From the NCBI RefSeq assembly GCF_024494595.1, contig NZ_JANHDI010000001.1, positions 553,515 through 617,514 on the forward strand: a stretch of 64,000 bases of DNA. The letters are read 5' to 3'. This DNA comes from Halobellus rarus. Lineage in GTDB: Archaea; Halobacteriota; Halobacteria; Halobacteriales; Haloferacaceae. The number at the start of each line of letters is the position of its first letter. The first letter of the stretch is position 1. Below, piece by piece: positions 36,417 through 44,249 of the stretch. The notes under the pieces were generated by a model. The model saw only the letters and a list, made by a program, of their open reading frames with translations, was not told where the DNA came from and made no database searches. The translations under genes were made by a program, and so were the position numbers.

Positions 36417-36453
36417 GAACCCGCTCCCCGCGAAGTGACGCTCTATTTCTCAG

Positions 36454-36465
36454 GATTTATATTTG
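36454..36465. promoter_or_regulatory. Strong TATA element GATTTATATTTG upstream of cetZ1
   Basis: On either strand this is a good archaeal TATA box in an AT-rich patch. Leftward it would give cetZ1 a second promoter with a leader of about 150 bases that includes the palindrome at 36404-36416. Rightward it would drive RNA antisense to the epimerase gene, which ends at 36501. Confidence 0.45.
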
Positions 36466-36500
36466 TACCGGGCCGTCGACACGACCCCGACCCACCCGGC

Positions 36501-37430
36501 TCAGTTCGACGTGGCCGTCGCTCCCTTCCTGTCCGCTCCGCCGGCCTGCCCGTTCAGGTACGCTCTCAGCGTCGTCAGTTCGCCCACGCCCACGCCGAAG
36601 GCGTCGGTGTCGTTGTCGTCAGTGACGTTGTCGAACTGCAGCGAGCGGTACTGGTCTTTCCCCATCGGGAACCCCGGAACCAGATCCCCGATACTGAGTC
36701 CGATCTTGGCGAGCCCCATCGGGACCGGAACGATGGTCGTCGACCGGCCGTCGGCGTCGTGGATCAGGCGGGCGATCTCCGCCAGCGTGAGTTTGTCGGG
36801 GCCGCCGATCTCGTAGGTTTGCCCGACGTGCGTTTCGTCCTCGATTGCGTCGGCCAGAATCGGCACGAGATCGCCGACCCAGATCGGCTGGAACCGGGTC
36901 TTACCGCCCCCCGGAAGCGCGCTGACGTACGGCGGTGCGAGCAGCTTCGTGAAGGAGACGAACTCGCCCCCGTCGCCGAAGACGACCGAGGGTCGAAAGA
37001 TCGTGTAATCGAGGACGGACTCGGTGACGATCTCCTCGGCCTCCCCCTTCGAGCGGATGTACGCCGTCGGCCCGTCCGGATCGGCCCCGAGCGCGCTCAT
37101 CTGGACGAGATGACCGACATCGTGTTTTTCGGCGGCGCGGACGACGTGTTCGGTTCCCTTCCGATGTATCTCGTCGTGCATCTTATCGCCGCCGCTGGGT
37201 TTGAAAAGCGGCGAGAGCGCGACCAGATTGTACACCGCGTCCTTCCCCTCGAACGCCTCGCGGATGGATCCGTACTCCCTGACGTTACCCATCACTTTGT
37301 TGACTCCTTTCGGGAGGTCGTCGCTGCTCGGACTCCGCGAAAGCGCCGTCACGTCGTGGCCCCGACGCTTCAACTCGCCACAGAGGGTGCTTCCGATGAA
37401 TCCGCTTCCGCCGACGACAAGTACTCTCAT
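36501..37430 (-). CDS. NDUFA9-like NAD(P)-dependent epimerase/dehydratase
   Basis: A 309-residue atypical short-chain dehydrogenase. The Rossmann start is MRVLVVGGSGFIGSTLCGEL, and YIRSKGEAEEIV holds the Tyr-x-x-x-Lys pair in modified form. The wording PSVVFGDGGEFVSF, QPIWVGDLVPILADAI and YEIGGPDKLTLAEIARL is that of the complex I NDUFA9-like subgroup. Such proteins are annotated in haloarchaea with unclear substrates. The longer open frame that runs on through znuA is not coding. TATA-like GCTTTACG is near 37455-37462. Confidence 0.85.
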   Translation of the reverse strand: MRVLVVGGSGFIGSTLCGELKRRGHDVTALSRSPSSDDLPKGVNKVMGNVREYGSIREAFEGKDAVYNLVALSPLFKPSGGDKMHDEIHRKGTEHVVRAAEKHDVGHLVQMSALGADPDGPTAYIRSKGEAEEIVTESVLDYTIFRPSVVFGDGGEFVSFTKLLAPPYVSALPGGGKTRFQPIWVGDLVPILADAIEDETHVGQTYEIGGPDKLTLAEIARLIHDADGRSTTIVPVPMGLAKIGLSIGDLVPGFPMGKDQYRSLQFDNVTDDNDTDAFGVGVGELTTLRAYLNGQAGGADRKGATATSN

Positions 37431-37509
37431 ACCCGTGATATCTCTCCGCGCCGACGTAAAGCTAACTGCCGATCGGAACCCGAGACGGGCTGTCGGTTTC
37501 GCTGGACCG

Positions 37510-37574
37510 TTTATTATTTTCTGTAGCTTCTCAATAGCAAAGTTATTATATTTACACTCTATGTTATTAATTAG
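37510..37574 (+). promoter_or_regulatory. AT-rich promoter and possible operator of the znu operon
   Basis: The 65 bases before znuA are far more AT-rich than the surroundings. A TATA element TTATATTTAC (37546-37555) sits about 25 bases before the ATG. The heptamer GTTATTA occurs at 37542-37548 and 37563-37569, 21 bases apart, bracketing the TATA box and the probable transcription start. This is where a metal-responsive repressor would bind; the factor is not known. Confidence 0.5.
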
Positions 37575-38642
37575 ATGAAGACAACCAGACGCCAGCTGCT
37601 CGCGACGGCAGCGGGGGTGGCCGCGTTGGGTGCCAACGCCGGTTGCGTCGGCGGGACGACGAACAGCGACCAATCGGATTCCGGACGGACCACCGTGCAA
37701 TCCTCGTTCTTCGTGTTCGGGGACGTCACGGCGAACGTCGCGGCAGACGCCGCGGCATCCGAACTGCTCGTCCCAGTCGGACAGCACGGGCACGGGTGGG
37801 AGCCCGGACCGCGGGTTCGCGAGGCGGTCCACGACGCGGCGCTGTTCGTTCACGGGCCGGTCGGTTTCCAGCCGTGGGTCGACGACATCCTCGGCGACCT
37901 CTCCGACGACGGTTCGGACGTTGCGACCGTCGACGTGACTACCGGGATCGACCTGTTGTCGGCCGATGACGCTCACGACCACTCGGATCAAGACGAGCAC
38001 GGAGCGGACGACCACGACGACCGCGAGGAGGACCGGACCGAAGACGATCACCGCACCGAGGACGACCACGACGAACACACCACGGACGATCACGACGAAC
38101 ACGATCGCGGAACCGACCCGCACTTCTGGATGGACCCGCTTCGCCTCGGGAGAGCGATCGAAAGCGTCCACGACGCCCTTACGACGATCGACCCCGACAA
38201 CGCCGAGACGTACGCCGGGAACGCCGCGTCGTTCCGAACCGACGTCGAAGCCCTCCACGAGCGGATCGATTCGACGGTCGAGGAGGCGTCGAACGGCGTC
38301 GTCCTCGTGGCCGGCCACAACTCCCTCCGGTACTTCGGCGACCGCTACGGCGTCGAGATCGAGGCGCTGACGAACGTCTCTCCCGACGACCGTCCGACGC
38401 CGAGAGACATCGAACGCGCGCAGGCGGTCATCGACCGACACGGCCTGCGGTACGTCTGTGCGGACCCGCTGGAATCGCAGCAGGCGGCCGAGCAACTCGT
38501 CGCGGAGACCGACGCCGAGGCCGTGCTGCCGCTGACCTCGATGCCCGGGCTGACGGAGGAGTGGGAGGCCGAGGGCTGGGGCTACCTCGACGTGATGCGC
38601 AGCGTGAACCTCCCGACGTTGGAACGCGCGCTGGAGGCGTGA
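37575..38642 (+). CDS. znuA: Zinc ABC transporter substrate-binding lipoprotein ZnuA
   Basis: A 355-residue cluster A-I metal-binding protein, exported and lipid anchored. It starts MKTTRRQLLATAAGVAALGA with a twin-arginine and a lipobox cysteine in NAGCVGG (about residue 24). Metal ligands include H74 or neighbours in VGQHGHGWEP, DPHFWMDPLR and AGHNSLRYFG. A long His/Asp/Glu-rich loop (about residues 130-178, many DDHDE repeats) is the zinc-sensing loop seen in ZnuA proteins. The stop TGA shares its last base with the znuC ATG. Confidence 0.92.
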   Translation: MKTTRRQLLATAAGVAALGANAGCVGGTTNSDQSDSGRTTVQSSFFVFGDVTANVAADAAASELLVPVGQHGHGWEPGPRVREAVHDAALFVHGPVGFQPWVDDILGDLSDDGSDVATVDVTTGIDLLSADDAHDHSDQDEHGADDHDDREEDRTEDDHRTEDDHDEHTTDDHDEHDRGTDPHFWMDPLRLGRAIESVHDALTTIDPDNAETYAGNAASFRTDVEALHERIDSTVEEASNGVVLVAGHNSLRYFGDRYGVEIEALTNVSPDDRPTPRDIERAQAVIDRHGLRYVCADPLESQQAAEQLVAETDAEAVLPLTSMPGLTEEWEAEGWGYLDVMRSVNLPTLERALEA

Positions 38643-39379
38643 TGGCCGCAATCGATGTCCGGGACGTCACGTTCGGGTACTCGGGACGACCAGTCGTCGA
38701 AGACGTCTCGTTCGCGGTCGAGGAGGGGGCGTTCCTGGGGCTGGTCGGGCCGAACGGGTCGGGTAAGACGACTCTGTTGGAGCTGATGATCGGGCTCCGC
38801 CGACCCGACAGCGGGGCGGTCTCGCTGTTCGGCGCTCCCGCCGCCGAGTTCGACGACGGCGAGCGGATCGGTTACGTTCCTCAAGACGTCGCGAACGCCG
38901 ACGAGGCGATGCCGATCACCGTCTCGGAGGTCGTTCGGATGGGGCGGTATCCGCGTCGACTCGTCGGCCGGTTCTCCGAGGCCGACCGCCGCGCCGTCGA
39001 CGACGCGATGGAACGCGTCGAGATTGCGGATCTGGCCGACCGTCGCGTCGGTCGCCTCTCTGGCGGTCAGCGACAGCGCGTGTTCATCGCCCGCGCGCTC
39101 GCCGGCGAGGCCGACCTCTTGGCGCTCGACGAACCGACCACCGGCGTCGACGCCGAATCCCGGGAGTCGTTCTACGAGTTGCTCCACGAACTGAACGCCG
39201 AGGGGATCACGGTCGTCCTGATCGAACACGACATCGGCGTCGTCACCACCCACGCCTCCGAGATCGCGTGTCTCAACCGCGAACTCTACTTCCACGGCAG
39301 CCCCGAGGCGTTCGTCGAGACCGACGCCCTGGCCGACGCCTACGGCGGGAGCCAACACGTCGTTCACCACGATCACTGA
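38642..39379 (+). CDS. znuC: Zinc ABC transporter ATP-binding protein ZnuC
   Basis: A 245-residue ABC ATPase. Walker A GPNGSGKTT near residue 38, Q-loop YVPQDVANAD, signature LSGGQRQRVFIARAL, Walker B LLALDEPTTGVD, and switch VLIEHDIGVV. The C-terminus ends in a His cluster (HVVHHDH). Start at 38642 overlaps the znuA stop by one base, and its own stop shares a base with the znuB ATG (39379), so the three genes are tightly coupled. Confidence 0.93.
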   Translation: MAAIDVRDVTFGYSGRPVVEDVSFAVEEGAFLGLVGPNGSGKTTLLELMIGLRRPDSGAVSLFGAPAAEFDDGERIGYVPQDVANADEAMPITVSEVVRMGRYPRRLVGRFSEADRRAVDDAMERVEIADLADRRVGRLSGGQRQRVFIARALAGEADLLALDEPTTGVDAESRESFYELLHELNAEGITVVLIEHDIGVVTTHASEIACLNRELYFHGSPEAFVETDALADAYGGSQHVVHHDH

Positions 39380-40353
39380 TGGTCGCCGCTTCACTCCTCC
39401 CGTCCCTCGCGCTCGCGACGCCCGCGGACGGGTTCGTCCCCCTCGCGACCGCCGTCGACCGAGCGGTCGATCTCGTCCTCGACGACGTCTGGGGAACCGC
39501 GCTCGACGTCCTCGCCGCCGCGACCGGGATCGAGATCCTCGCGTCGCCGTTCATACAGCGGGCCTACCTGGCGGCGGTCTGCATCGCCGTCATCGGCCCG
39601 CTCGTCGGGAGCTTTCTGGTCCACCGCGAGATGGCGATGATCGGCGACACCCTGGCGCACTCGGCGTTCGCCGGCGTCGCGGCGGGGCTGTTCGTCAACG
39701 GCGTCTTCGCGCTGACGATCCCGCCGCTTCTGACCGCGCTCGTCGTCGCAGCCGTCGCCGCGCTGGCCGTGCAGGCGCTCGTCGATCACGCCGGCACGTA
39801 CCGGGACACGTCGCTCGCGATCGTCCTCACCGGCTCGTTCGCGGTCGGCAGCGTGCTGGTGACGGCGACCGACGGCGGGATCGCGGTCGGCATCAACGCG
39901 TACCTCTTCGGCTCGCTCGCGACCGTCTCCAGGGTGAACGCCGCGATCCTCCTGGCGATGAGCGTCGCCGTCAGCGCGGTCGTCGCCGTCGCGTACCGCC
40001 CGCTCGCGTACGTGACGTTCGACGAGGTCGGCGCGCGCGCCGCCGGTCTCGACGTCACCCGCTACAGCCAGCTGCTCGCAGTCCTGACGGCCGTCGTCGT
40101 CGTCGCCGCGATGCAGATCATGGGCGTCATCCTCGTCGCCGCGATGCTCGTGATCCCGGTCGCGGCGGCGACACCCGTCCGCGGGTTCAAGCGGTCCGTA
40201 CTCGCGGCGGTCGGGGCCGGGCTCCTCTCGACGCTCGCCGGCGTCACGCTGTCGTACTGGTACGACGTCGCCGCCGGGGGAACGATCGTCCTCGTCGCGA
40301 TCGGTGTCTACGGTCTCTCGAAGGCCGCCGTGCGGGGCCGTCGCCGGAGCTAG
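39379..40353 (+). CDS. znuB: Zinc ABC transporter permease ZnuB
   Basis: A 324-residue ABC-3 family permease with about eight transmembrane helices. The family patterns are SFLVHREMAMIGDTLAHSAFAG (split at the loop), FDEVGARAAGLD and AMQIMGVILVAAMLVIPVAAA. An extra N-terminal hydrophobic stretch (about residues 1-45) precedes the first conserved helix. Last gene of znuACB. The start at 39379 overlaps the znuC stop as ATGA-type coupling. Confidence 0.92.
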   Translation: MVAASLLPSLALATPADGFVPLATAVDRAVDLVLDDVWGTALDVLAAATGIEILASPFIQRAYLAAVCIAVIGPLVGSFLVHREMAMIGDTLAHSAFAGVAAGLFVNGVFALTIPPLLTALVVAAVAALAVQALVDHAGTYRDTSLAIVLTGSFAVGSVLVTATDGGIAVGINAYLFGSLATVSRVNAAILLAMSVAVSAVVAVAYRPLAYVTFDEVGARAAGLDVTRYSQLLAVLTAVVVVAAMQIMGVILVAAMLVIPVAAATPVRGFKRSVLAAVGAGLLSTLAGVTLSYWYDVAAGGTIVLVAIGVYGLSKAAVRGRRRS

Positions 40354-40473
40354 ACGGCCCGTTTCGCGGCGTCGTCGCGGACGGCTGCCGCCGATCGCGG
40401 ACCGGCCGGATCGGGGTCGACCGACACCGCCGACTCCGAGGAGTTTTAACGCTCCTGCCCGCCACCTCGAACT

Positions 40474-41079
40474 ATGCTCCTCACCCTGGAGGGACTGGAC
40501 GGCAGCGGGAAGACCACGGCCTGGGAGGCCCTCGAAGACGAGTACTCCGAGCCGACCTTCACCCGCGAGCCCACCGACTCGTGGTACGGCGACGCCGTCG
40601 AGCGATCGATGCGCGACGACGGGGCCGACCCGCTCGCCGAGCTCTTCCTGTTCACCGCCGATCACGCCGACCACCTCTCGCGGGTCGTCCGACCGGCGCT
40701 CGCCCAGGGGAACGTGGTGATCTCCGATCGGTACACCGACTCGCGCTTCGCCTACCAGGCGGCCTCGCTCTCGGAGTCGTATCTCAGTGGCGCGCGCGAC
40801 CCGCTGCAGTACATCCAGGAGATCCACGGCGCCTTCTCGCACCCGCCCGACGCGACGATCTACCTCGACGTCGACCCGGAGACGGCCGCCGCCAGGGCCG
40901 GCGCGACCAACAAGTTCGAGCGGGCGGCGTACCTCGAACGGGTCCAGGAAAACTACGAACGGCTCATCGAGGCCGACCCCGACCGGTTCGTTCGCGTCGA
41001 CGCGACGCGGCCGCTCACCGAGGTGGTCGACGTCGTCGGCGATCACGTCGAGCGGCTGGTCGGCGATCAGCTGTCGTAG
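40474..41079 (+). CDS. tmk: Thymidylate kinase
   Basis: A 201-residue dTMP kinase making dTDP. Walker A is [11 protein letters not shown] (residues 5-15), FTREPTD is the substrate loop, [14 protein letters not shown] is the DRY-type motif, and the lid region is [18 protein letters not shown]. Start at 40474 with a TATA GTTTTAAC at 40443-40450. It is followed by a T9 tract that should end transcription. Confidence 0.94.
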   Translation: MLLTLEGLDGSGKTTAWEALEDEYSEPTFTREPTDSWYGDAVERSMRDDGADPLAELFLFTADHADHLSRVVRPALAQGNVVISDRYTDSRFAYQAASLSESYLSGARDPLQYIQEIHGAFSHPPDATIYLDVDPETAAARAGATNKFERAAYLERVQENYERLIEADPDRFVRVDATRPLTEVVDVVGDHVERLVGDQLS

Positions 41080-41132
41080 GCGACCCGAACGCCGGCGGCG
41101 GAGTGAGTCGTTTCCCCCTTCAGGTCCGACCG

Positions 41133-41141
41133 TTTTTTTTT
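41133..41141 (+). terminator. T9 tract after tmk
   Basis: Nine consecutive T residues (41133-41141) follow the tmk stop by about 54 bases. Oligo-T runs end archaeal transcripts. The last bases overlap the stop codon of the convergent membrane-protein gene. Confidence 0.6.
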
Positions 41142-41463
41142 ATCGGGTCCGATCGGGCAGGTCGATCTCCTCGGGCGGCGGAACGTACAGCGTGTCGATG
41201 GTGAACCCGAGCGCCAGCGGGAGACCGATGGCTGCTCCCAGGAGGGCTGTCCCACCGAGGTTCAACCCGGCTCCGATCGGGAAGACGCCGAAGAAGACGA
41301 GCGTCGTCACGAGGAGGACCACGGGGATGATCGCGAACGAGTAGATCACGTATCCCCACTGCGTCTTCAACCGCAGTCGGAAAAACCGGGTGAGGACCGC
41401 CGCGAACAGGGTGTGGACCACGAGCACCGCTCCGAACAGGACGAGTCCGACGACCGAGGCCAT
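41140..41463 (-). CDS. Small membrane protein of unknown function
   Basis: A 107-residue protein with three probable transmembrane helices (about residues 5-25, 38-60 and 68-92) and a short polar C-terminus PPPEEIDLPDRTR. No conserved catalytic residues are apparent and I cannot name the family. It converges with tmk. Its stop TAA overlaps the T9 tract. The ATG at 41463 is the only good start. Confidence 0.65.
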   Translation of the reverse strand: MASVVGLVLFGAVLVVHTLFAAVLTRFFRLRLKTQWGYVIYSFAIIPVVLLVTTLVFFGVFPIGAGLNLGGTALLGAAIGLPLALGFTIDTLYVPPPEEIDLPDRTR

Positions 41464-41563
41464 ACCGGTGGTAGGGGCGCGGAGGCCTTTACCGATTCGG
41501 CTCCGACGCGGTGTCGCGTCCCGATCCGACTCCGGCGCTGCGCCGACGACCGCCAGGCGACGG

Positions 41564-41794
41564 TCAGTCCATCGCGATGTACGTTTTCGTGTCGGTGACG
41601 CCCGTCAGCCCCTGGATATCACTCGCCGACGCGTTCAGGACGTCGTACACCTCCTCGGCGTCGGTTTCCGCGATGATGTCGTACGCGCCCGCGACGATGT
41701 GCGCCTCGGTGACGTTCGCGAGCCCGCGGACGGAATCGACGAGTTGCTCGGACTTCCCCGGGCCGGTCTTCACCAGGATAAACGCGTGCACCAT
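41564..41794 (-). CDS. Stand-alone Lrp/AsnC ligand-binding (RAM) domain protein 1
   Basis: A 76-residue protein consisting only of the RAM domain of Lrp/AsnC regulators, without a DNA-binding helix-turn-helix: MVHAFILVKTGPGKSEQL, then IVAGAYDIIAETDAEEVY and the end TKTYIAMD. Such stand-alone domains bind amino acids or other small ligands and oligomerise. A 76-residue paralogue with the same ending lies on the far side of trkA (42609-42839), suggesting both relate to K+ transport control. Confidence 0.85.
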   Translation of the reverse strand: MVHAFILVKTGPGKSEQLVDSVRGLANVTEAHIVAGAYDIIAETDAEEVYDVLNASASDIQGLTGVTDTKTYIAMD

Positions 41795-41919
41795 ATTGCC
41801 GTGGTACGCGGTACCGTCTCAAAGTGTTTGTGCCGACGGGGGTCCGGGTTGGACCGGGTGGGATACCGCATAGACGTTATGGAGAAACATTATTGACACC
41901 CGCCGGCGTACGGCACTGT

Positions 41920-42609
41920 ATGCGGTTCGTTATCATTGGTGCAGGTCGTGTCGGACTCCGGACCGCCCGGGTCCTCAGAGACGAGGGGCACCAAGTCACG
42001 CTCGTCGAACGGGACCGCGACCGGGTGGAACGCGCCCGCGAGGCCGGCTTCGAGGTGGTCCACGGCGACGGATCACTGGAAGACGTTCTCGCGGAGGCGG
42101 GTATCGAGGACGCCGACGGTCTGGGGGCGCTCACGAGCGACCTGAACGTGAACTTCGCGGCGTGTTCGATCGCCAAACACCACCGGACGTGGACGGTGCT
42201 CCGTGTCGACGAGGACTACCGCGAGGAGGTCTACGAAAAGTACGCCGACGAGGTGGACGAGGTCGTCTATCCCGAGCGGTTGGGTGCGATCGGCGCGAAG
42301 AACGCACTCCTCGGCGGTTCGATCCGCGCCATCGCCGACGTCGCACAGCACCTGCAGGTGGTCTTGATGACCGTCACCGAGCAGTCGCCGATGCGCGGCT
42401 ACACGATCGAGGAGGTCGCGCTGCCGGCGAACTCCCGGATCGTCGCGTTCGGGAAGGCCGAGGAGCCGATGGGGCTGCCGCTGTCGGACGACTCCCTCGA
42501 AGTCGGGGACCGTCTCGCCGTCCTCGCGGACTTCGACGTCCTCGAAGAGGTCAGACAGCTCATCGTCGGCGAGACGCTCGCCCCCGAACCGGACGAGGGG
42601 GTGGCCTGA
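41920..42609 (+). CDS. trkA: Potassium uptake protein TrkA
   Basis: A 229-residue NAD-binding regulatory subunit of Trk/Ktr potassium channels. The RCK-N domain starts MRFVIIGAGRVGLRTARVL; the TrkA-C domain follows (about 140-225) with MRGYTIEEVALPANSRIVAF. Membrane subunit TrkH is not in the window. Start at 41920 with an AT-rich element (ACATTATTGAC, 41887-41897) upstream. The stop shares a base with the ATG of the second RAM protein. Confidence 0.9.
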   Translation: MRFVIIGAGRVGLRTARVLRDEGHQVTLVERDRDRVERAREAGFEVVHGDGSLEDVLAEAGIEDADGLGALTSDLNVNFAACSIAKHHRTWTVLRVDEDYREEVYEKYADEVDEVVYPERLGAIGAKNALLGGSIRAIADVAQHLQVVLMTVTEQSPMRGYTIEEVALPANSRIVAFGKAEEPMGLPLSDDSLEVGDRLAVLADFDVLEEVRQLIVGETLAPEPDEGVA

Positions 42610-42839
42610 TGGTCACCGCCTACGTGATGGTGAAAGCCTCCACCGGCGACGTCGACCGACTGAAGTCGGAGATAGCCGCCGTCGACGGCGGCGTCGAATC
42701 CATCAGCGTCGTCGCGGGCGATATCGACTACATCGTGAAGGTCCGCGTCGACAGTCCGGGCGACGTCAAGGATATCGCCACGGCGATCCACGAGATAGCC
42801 GGTATCGAGGACACTCAGACGTACATCGCGATGGACTGA
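42609..42839 (+). CDS. Stand-alone Lrp/AsnC ligand-binding (RAM) domain protein 2
   Basis: A 76-residue RAM-domain protein: MVTAYVMVKASTGDVDRL, VVAGDIDYIVKVRVDSPGD, ending TQTYIAMD. Same length and same C-terminus as the paralogue at 41564-41794. Its ATG overlaps the trkA stop (TGATG), so it is co-translated with trkA, which supports a joint role in regulating K+ uptake. Confidence 0.87.
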   Translation: MVTAYVMVKASTGDVDRLKSEIAAVDGGVESISVVAGDIDYIVKVRVDSPGDVKDIATAIHEIAGIEDTQTYIAMD

Positions 42840-42977
42840 CACGGGCTATCGCCGTCTCTCATCGGTGATTATGCTGGGAGAAAGCGACCGCCGTACACGG
42901 GCGACGACAGTTGGTACGAGACGGTCGGTCGTCGCTTCCGGCCGAGCGAGCAAGCGAGCGCACGGCTCGGACCGCCC

Positions 42978-43490
42978 TCAGAGCGGCGTCCCGCCTCGAC
43001 TGCCGCCCGCCGTATCGGCCGCCCGCTGAATGAGGTCCGTCACCGGTTCCGTGTAGTCGTAGCCGGGGATGACGCCCTCGACGTACGTCCCCTCGACGTA
43101 CTCTACGACGGCGACCGCGTCTTCGGCGGCGCGGTTCGCATCTAGGTCCGCGATTGCCACGTGTACGACGGCCTCGTCGTCCGCCCGTTCGACGTCGACA
43201 GCCACGTCGTCGCTTCCGCGGAGGACGCCGTCGACGTCTTCGAGTCGAAGCGTGAACGTGTCGAACCAGCCGTCCTCGACGACCGGAGCGACCCGATCGG
43301 CCGTGACTGCGTCGAGCAGCGGGACGCGGATGGCGACCGAGAACGTCGCTTCTCCGCCCGCGGAACCGACTTCGACGTCCGCGTCGAACACCGTCGTCGT
43401 AACTGCGTAGCGGTCCGCTTCCCGCGCTTCGAGCGATTCGTGGCGGTCGGCGGCGCGTCGGGCGCGCTCGACGGCGTCACTCTCACTCAT
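42978..43490 (-). CDS. Haloarchaeal conserved protein (DUF5813-type)
   Basis: A 170-residue acidic soluble protein beginning MSESDAVERARRAADRHESL. It resembles the DUF5813 family, found near the S8e gene in haloarchaea as I recall. An alternating hydrophobic pattern suggests an alpha/beta fold. No catalytic motif recognised. It is divergent from the candidate small RNA and the S8e gene. Confidence 0.72.
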   Translation of the reverse strand: MSESDAVERARRAADRHESLEAREADRYAVTTTVFDADVEVGSAGGEATFSVAIRVPLLDAVTADRVAPVVEDGWFDTFTLRLEDVDGVLRGSDDVAVDVERADDEAVVHVAIADLDANRAAEDAVAVVEYVEGTYVEGVIPGYDYTEPVTDLIQRAADTAGGSRGGTPL

Positions 43491-43604
43491 CTGAACTCAC
43501 TCATTGGGGAGTGGAGGGGCCACGCCGACAAAAGCGTCTCGCGTCGCGGGGCACTCGCGGAGATCGACCGCGGATTTTCCGGAAACTTCTGACCGGGTAC
43601 GGCA

Positions 43605-43612
43605 CGTTTAAG
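43605..43612 (+). promoter_or_regulatory. TATA box of candidate small RNA
   Basis: CGTTTAAG (43605-43612) lies 24-31 bases before the first hairpin of the RNA candidate (starting 43636), the spacing expected for an archaeal promoter and start site. No protein start is near it on the plus strand. Confidence 0.5.
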
Positions 43613-43633
43613 TGCATTCCACTCCTTCGCCCA

Positions 43634-43727
43634 GGTGACGCTTCGTCTGGAGGGCCGAAGCGTCAGCGGGGACCAATTCAGGGCGGCAGCAGCCGTCCGG
43701 GCCGTTCCCGGACGGCTGCTTCCTTTT
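43634..43727 (+). ncRNA. Candidate structured small RNA between DUF5813 gene and S8e
   Basis: The 358-base gap 43491-43848 has no supported gene but shows an RNA-like unit. Hairpin 1 has ten-base perfect arms TGACGCTTCG (43636-43645) and CGAAGCGTCA (43656-43665) with a ten-base loop. A 22-base linker with GGGGACCAATTCAGGG follows. Hairpin 2 has fourteen-base perfect arms (43688-43701 and 43707-43720, AGCAGCCGTCCGGG and its complement) around a five-base loop, and is followed by TCCTTTTCC. A TATA box lies at 43605-43612. The predicted transcript is about 90 bases. It does not match any RNA family I know; a role as leader of S8e is possible but S8e starts 120 bases later. Confidence 0.5.
43688..43727 (+). 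terminator. Intrinsic-type terminator hairpin of the candidate small RNA
   Basis: A perfect fourteen-base-pair GC-rich stem with a five-base loop is followed by a pyrimidine tract TCCTTTTCC. No protein gene ends just upstream on the plus strand, so the terminator itself suggests an unannotated transcript. Confidence 0.55.
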
Positions 43728-43848
43728 CCGCGATATCACGACGGTGAGCCGCGCGACCGCCGCTGTTCGTCTCTTCCGCCTCGGACGGGCGTGATCGTCG
43801 CGCCGCCACTCCGTGCGATTCAAGTACTCACCCGGCCAGTTACCCCGT

Positions 43849-44226
43849 ATGCAGGACCAAGGACGTTCCAAGCGGAAGCGCACCGGCGGTCGACGCCGGC
43901 GCTCGCACAAGAAGACCCGCCACCAGCTCGGTCGCCAGCCCGCCGAGACCACCGTCGGCGAACCCCGGTTCCAGGTCATCGACTCCCGCGGCAACAACGA
44001 GAAGGTGCGCGCGCTCTCGGCGGACACCGCGCAAGTCGCGATCGACGGCGAAGTCACCGAGGCGACGATCGAGAACGTGGTCGAAAACCCCGCGAACGTC
44101 AACTACGTCCGCCGGAACATCATCACGAAAGGCGCGGTCATCGAGACGACGGAAGGGCGCGCCCGCGTGACGTCCCGTCCCGGCCAGACCGGCCAGGTCA
44201 ACGCCGTCCTCGTCGACGACGAGTAA
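43849..44226 (+). CDS. rps8e: 30S ribosomal protein S8e
   Basis: A 125-residue ribosomal protein of archaea and eukaryotes. It begins MQDQGRSKRKRTGGRRRRSH, the basic RNA-binding tail, followed by NVNYVRRNIITKGAVIETTE and the end SRPGQTGQVNAVLVDDE. Start at 43849 is preferred over a frame from 43813. It is convergent with the AbrB-PhoU gene, 23 bases apart. Confidence 0.96.
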   Translation: MQDQGRSKRKRTGGRRRRSHKKTRHQLGRQPAETTVGEPRFQVIDSRGNNEKVRALSADTAQVAIDGEVTEATIENVVENPANVNYVRRNIITKGAVIETTEGRARVTSRPGQTGQVNAVLVDDE

Positions 44227-44249
44227 CTCGTTTCTCCACCTTCTTCGAC

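Noticed and set aside
36501..38651. A 716-codon leftward frame joining the epimerase to the region of znuA
   Set aside because: Only the last 309 codons are the epimerase. The upstream part is antisense to znuA, and the AT-rich znu promoter lies inside it.
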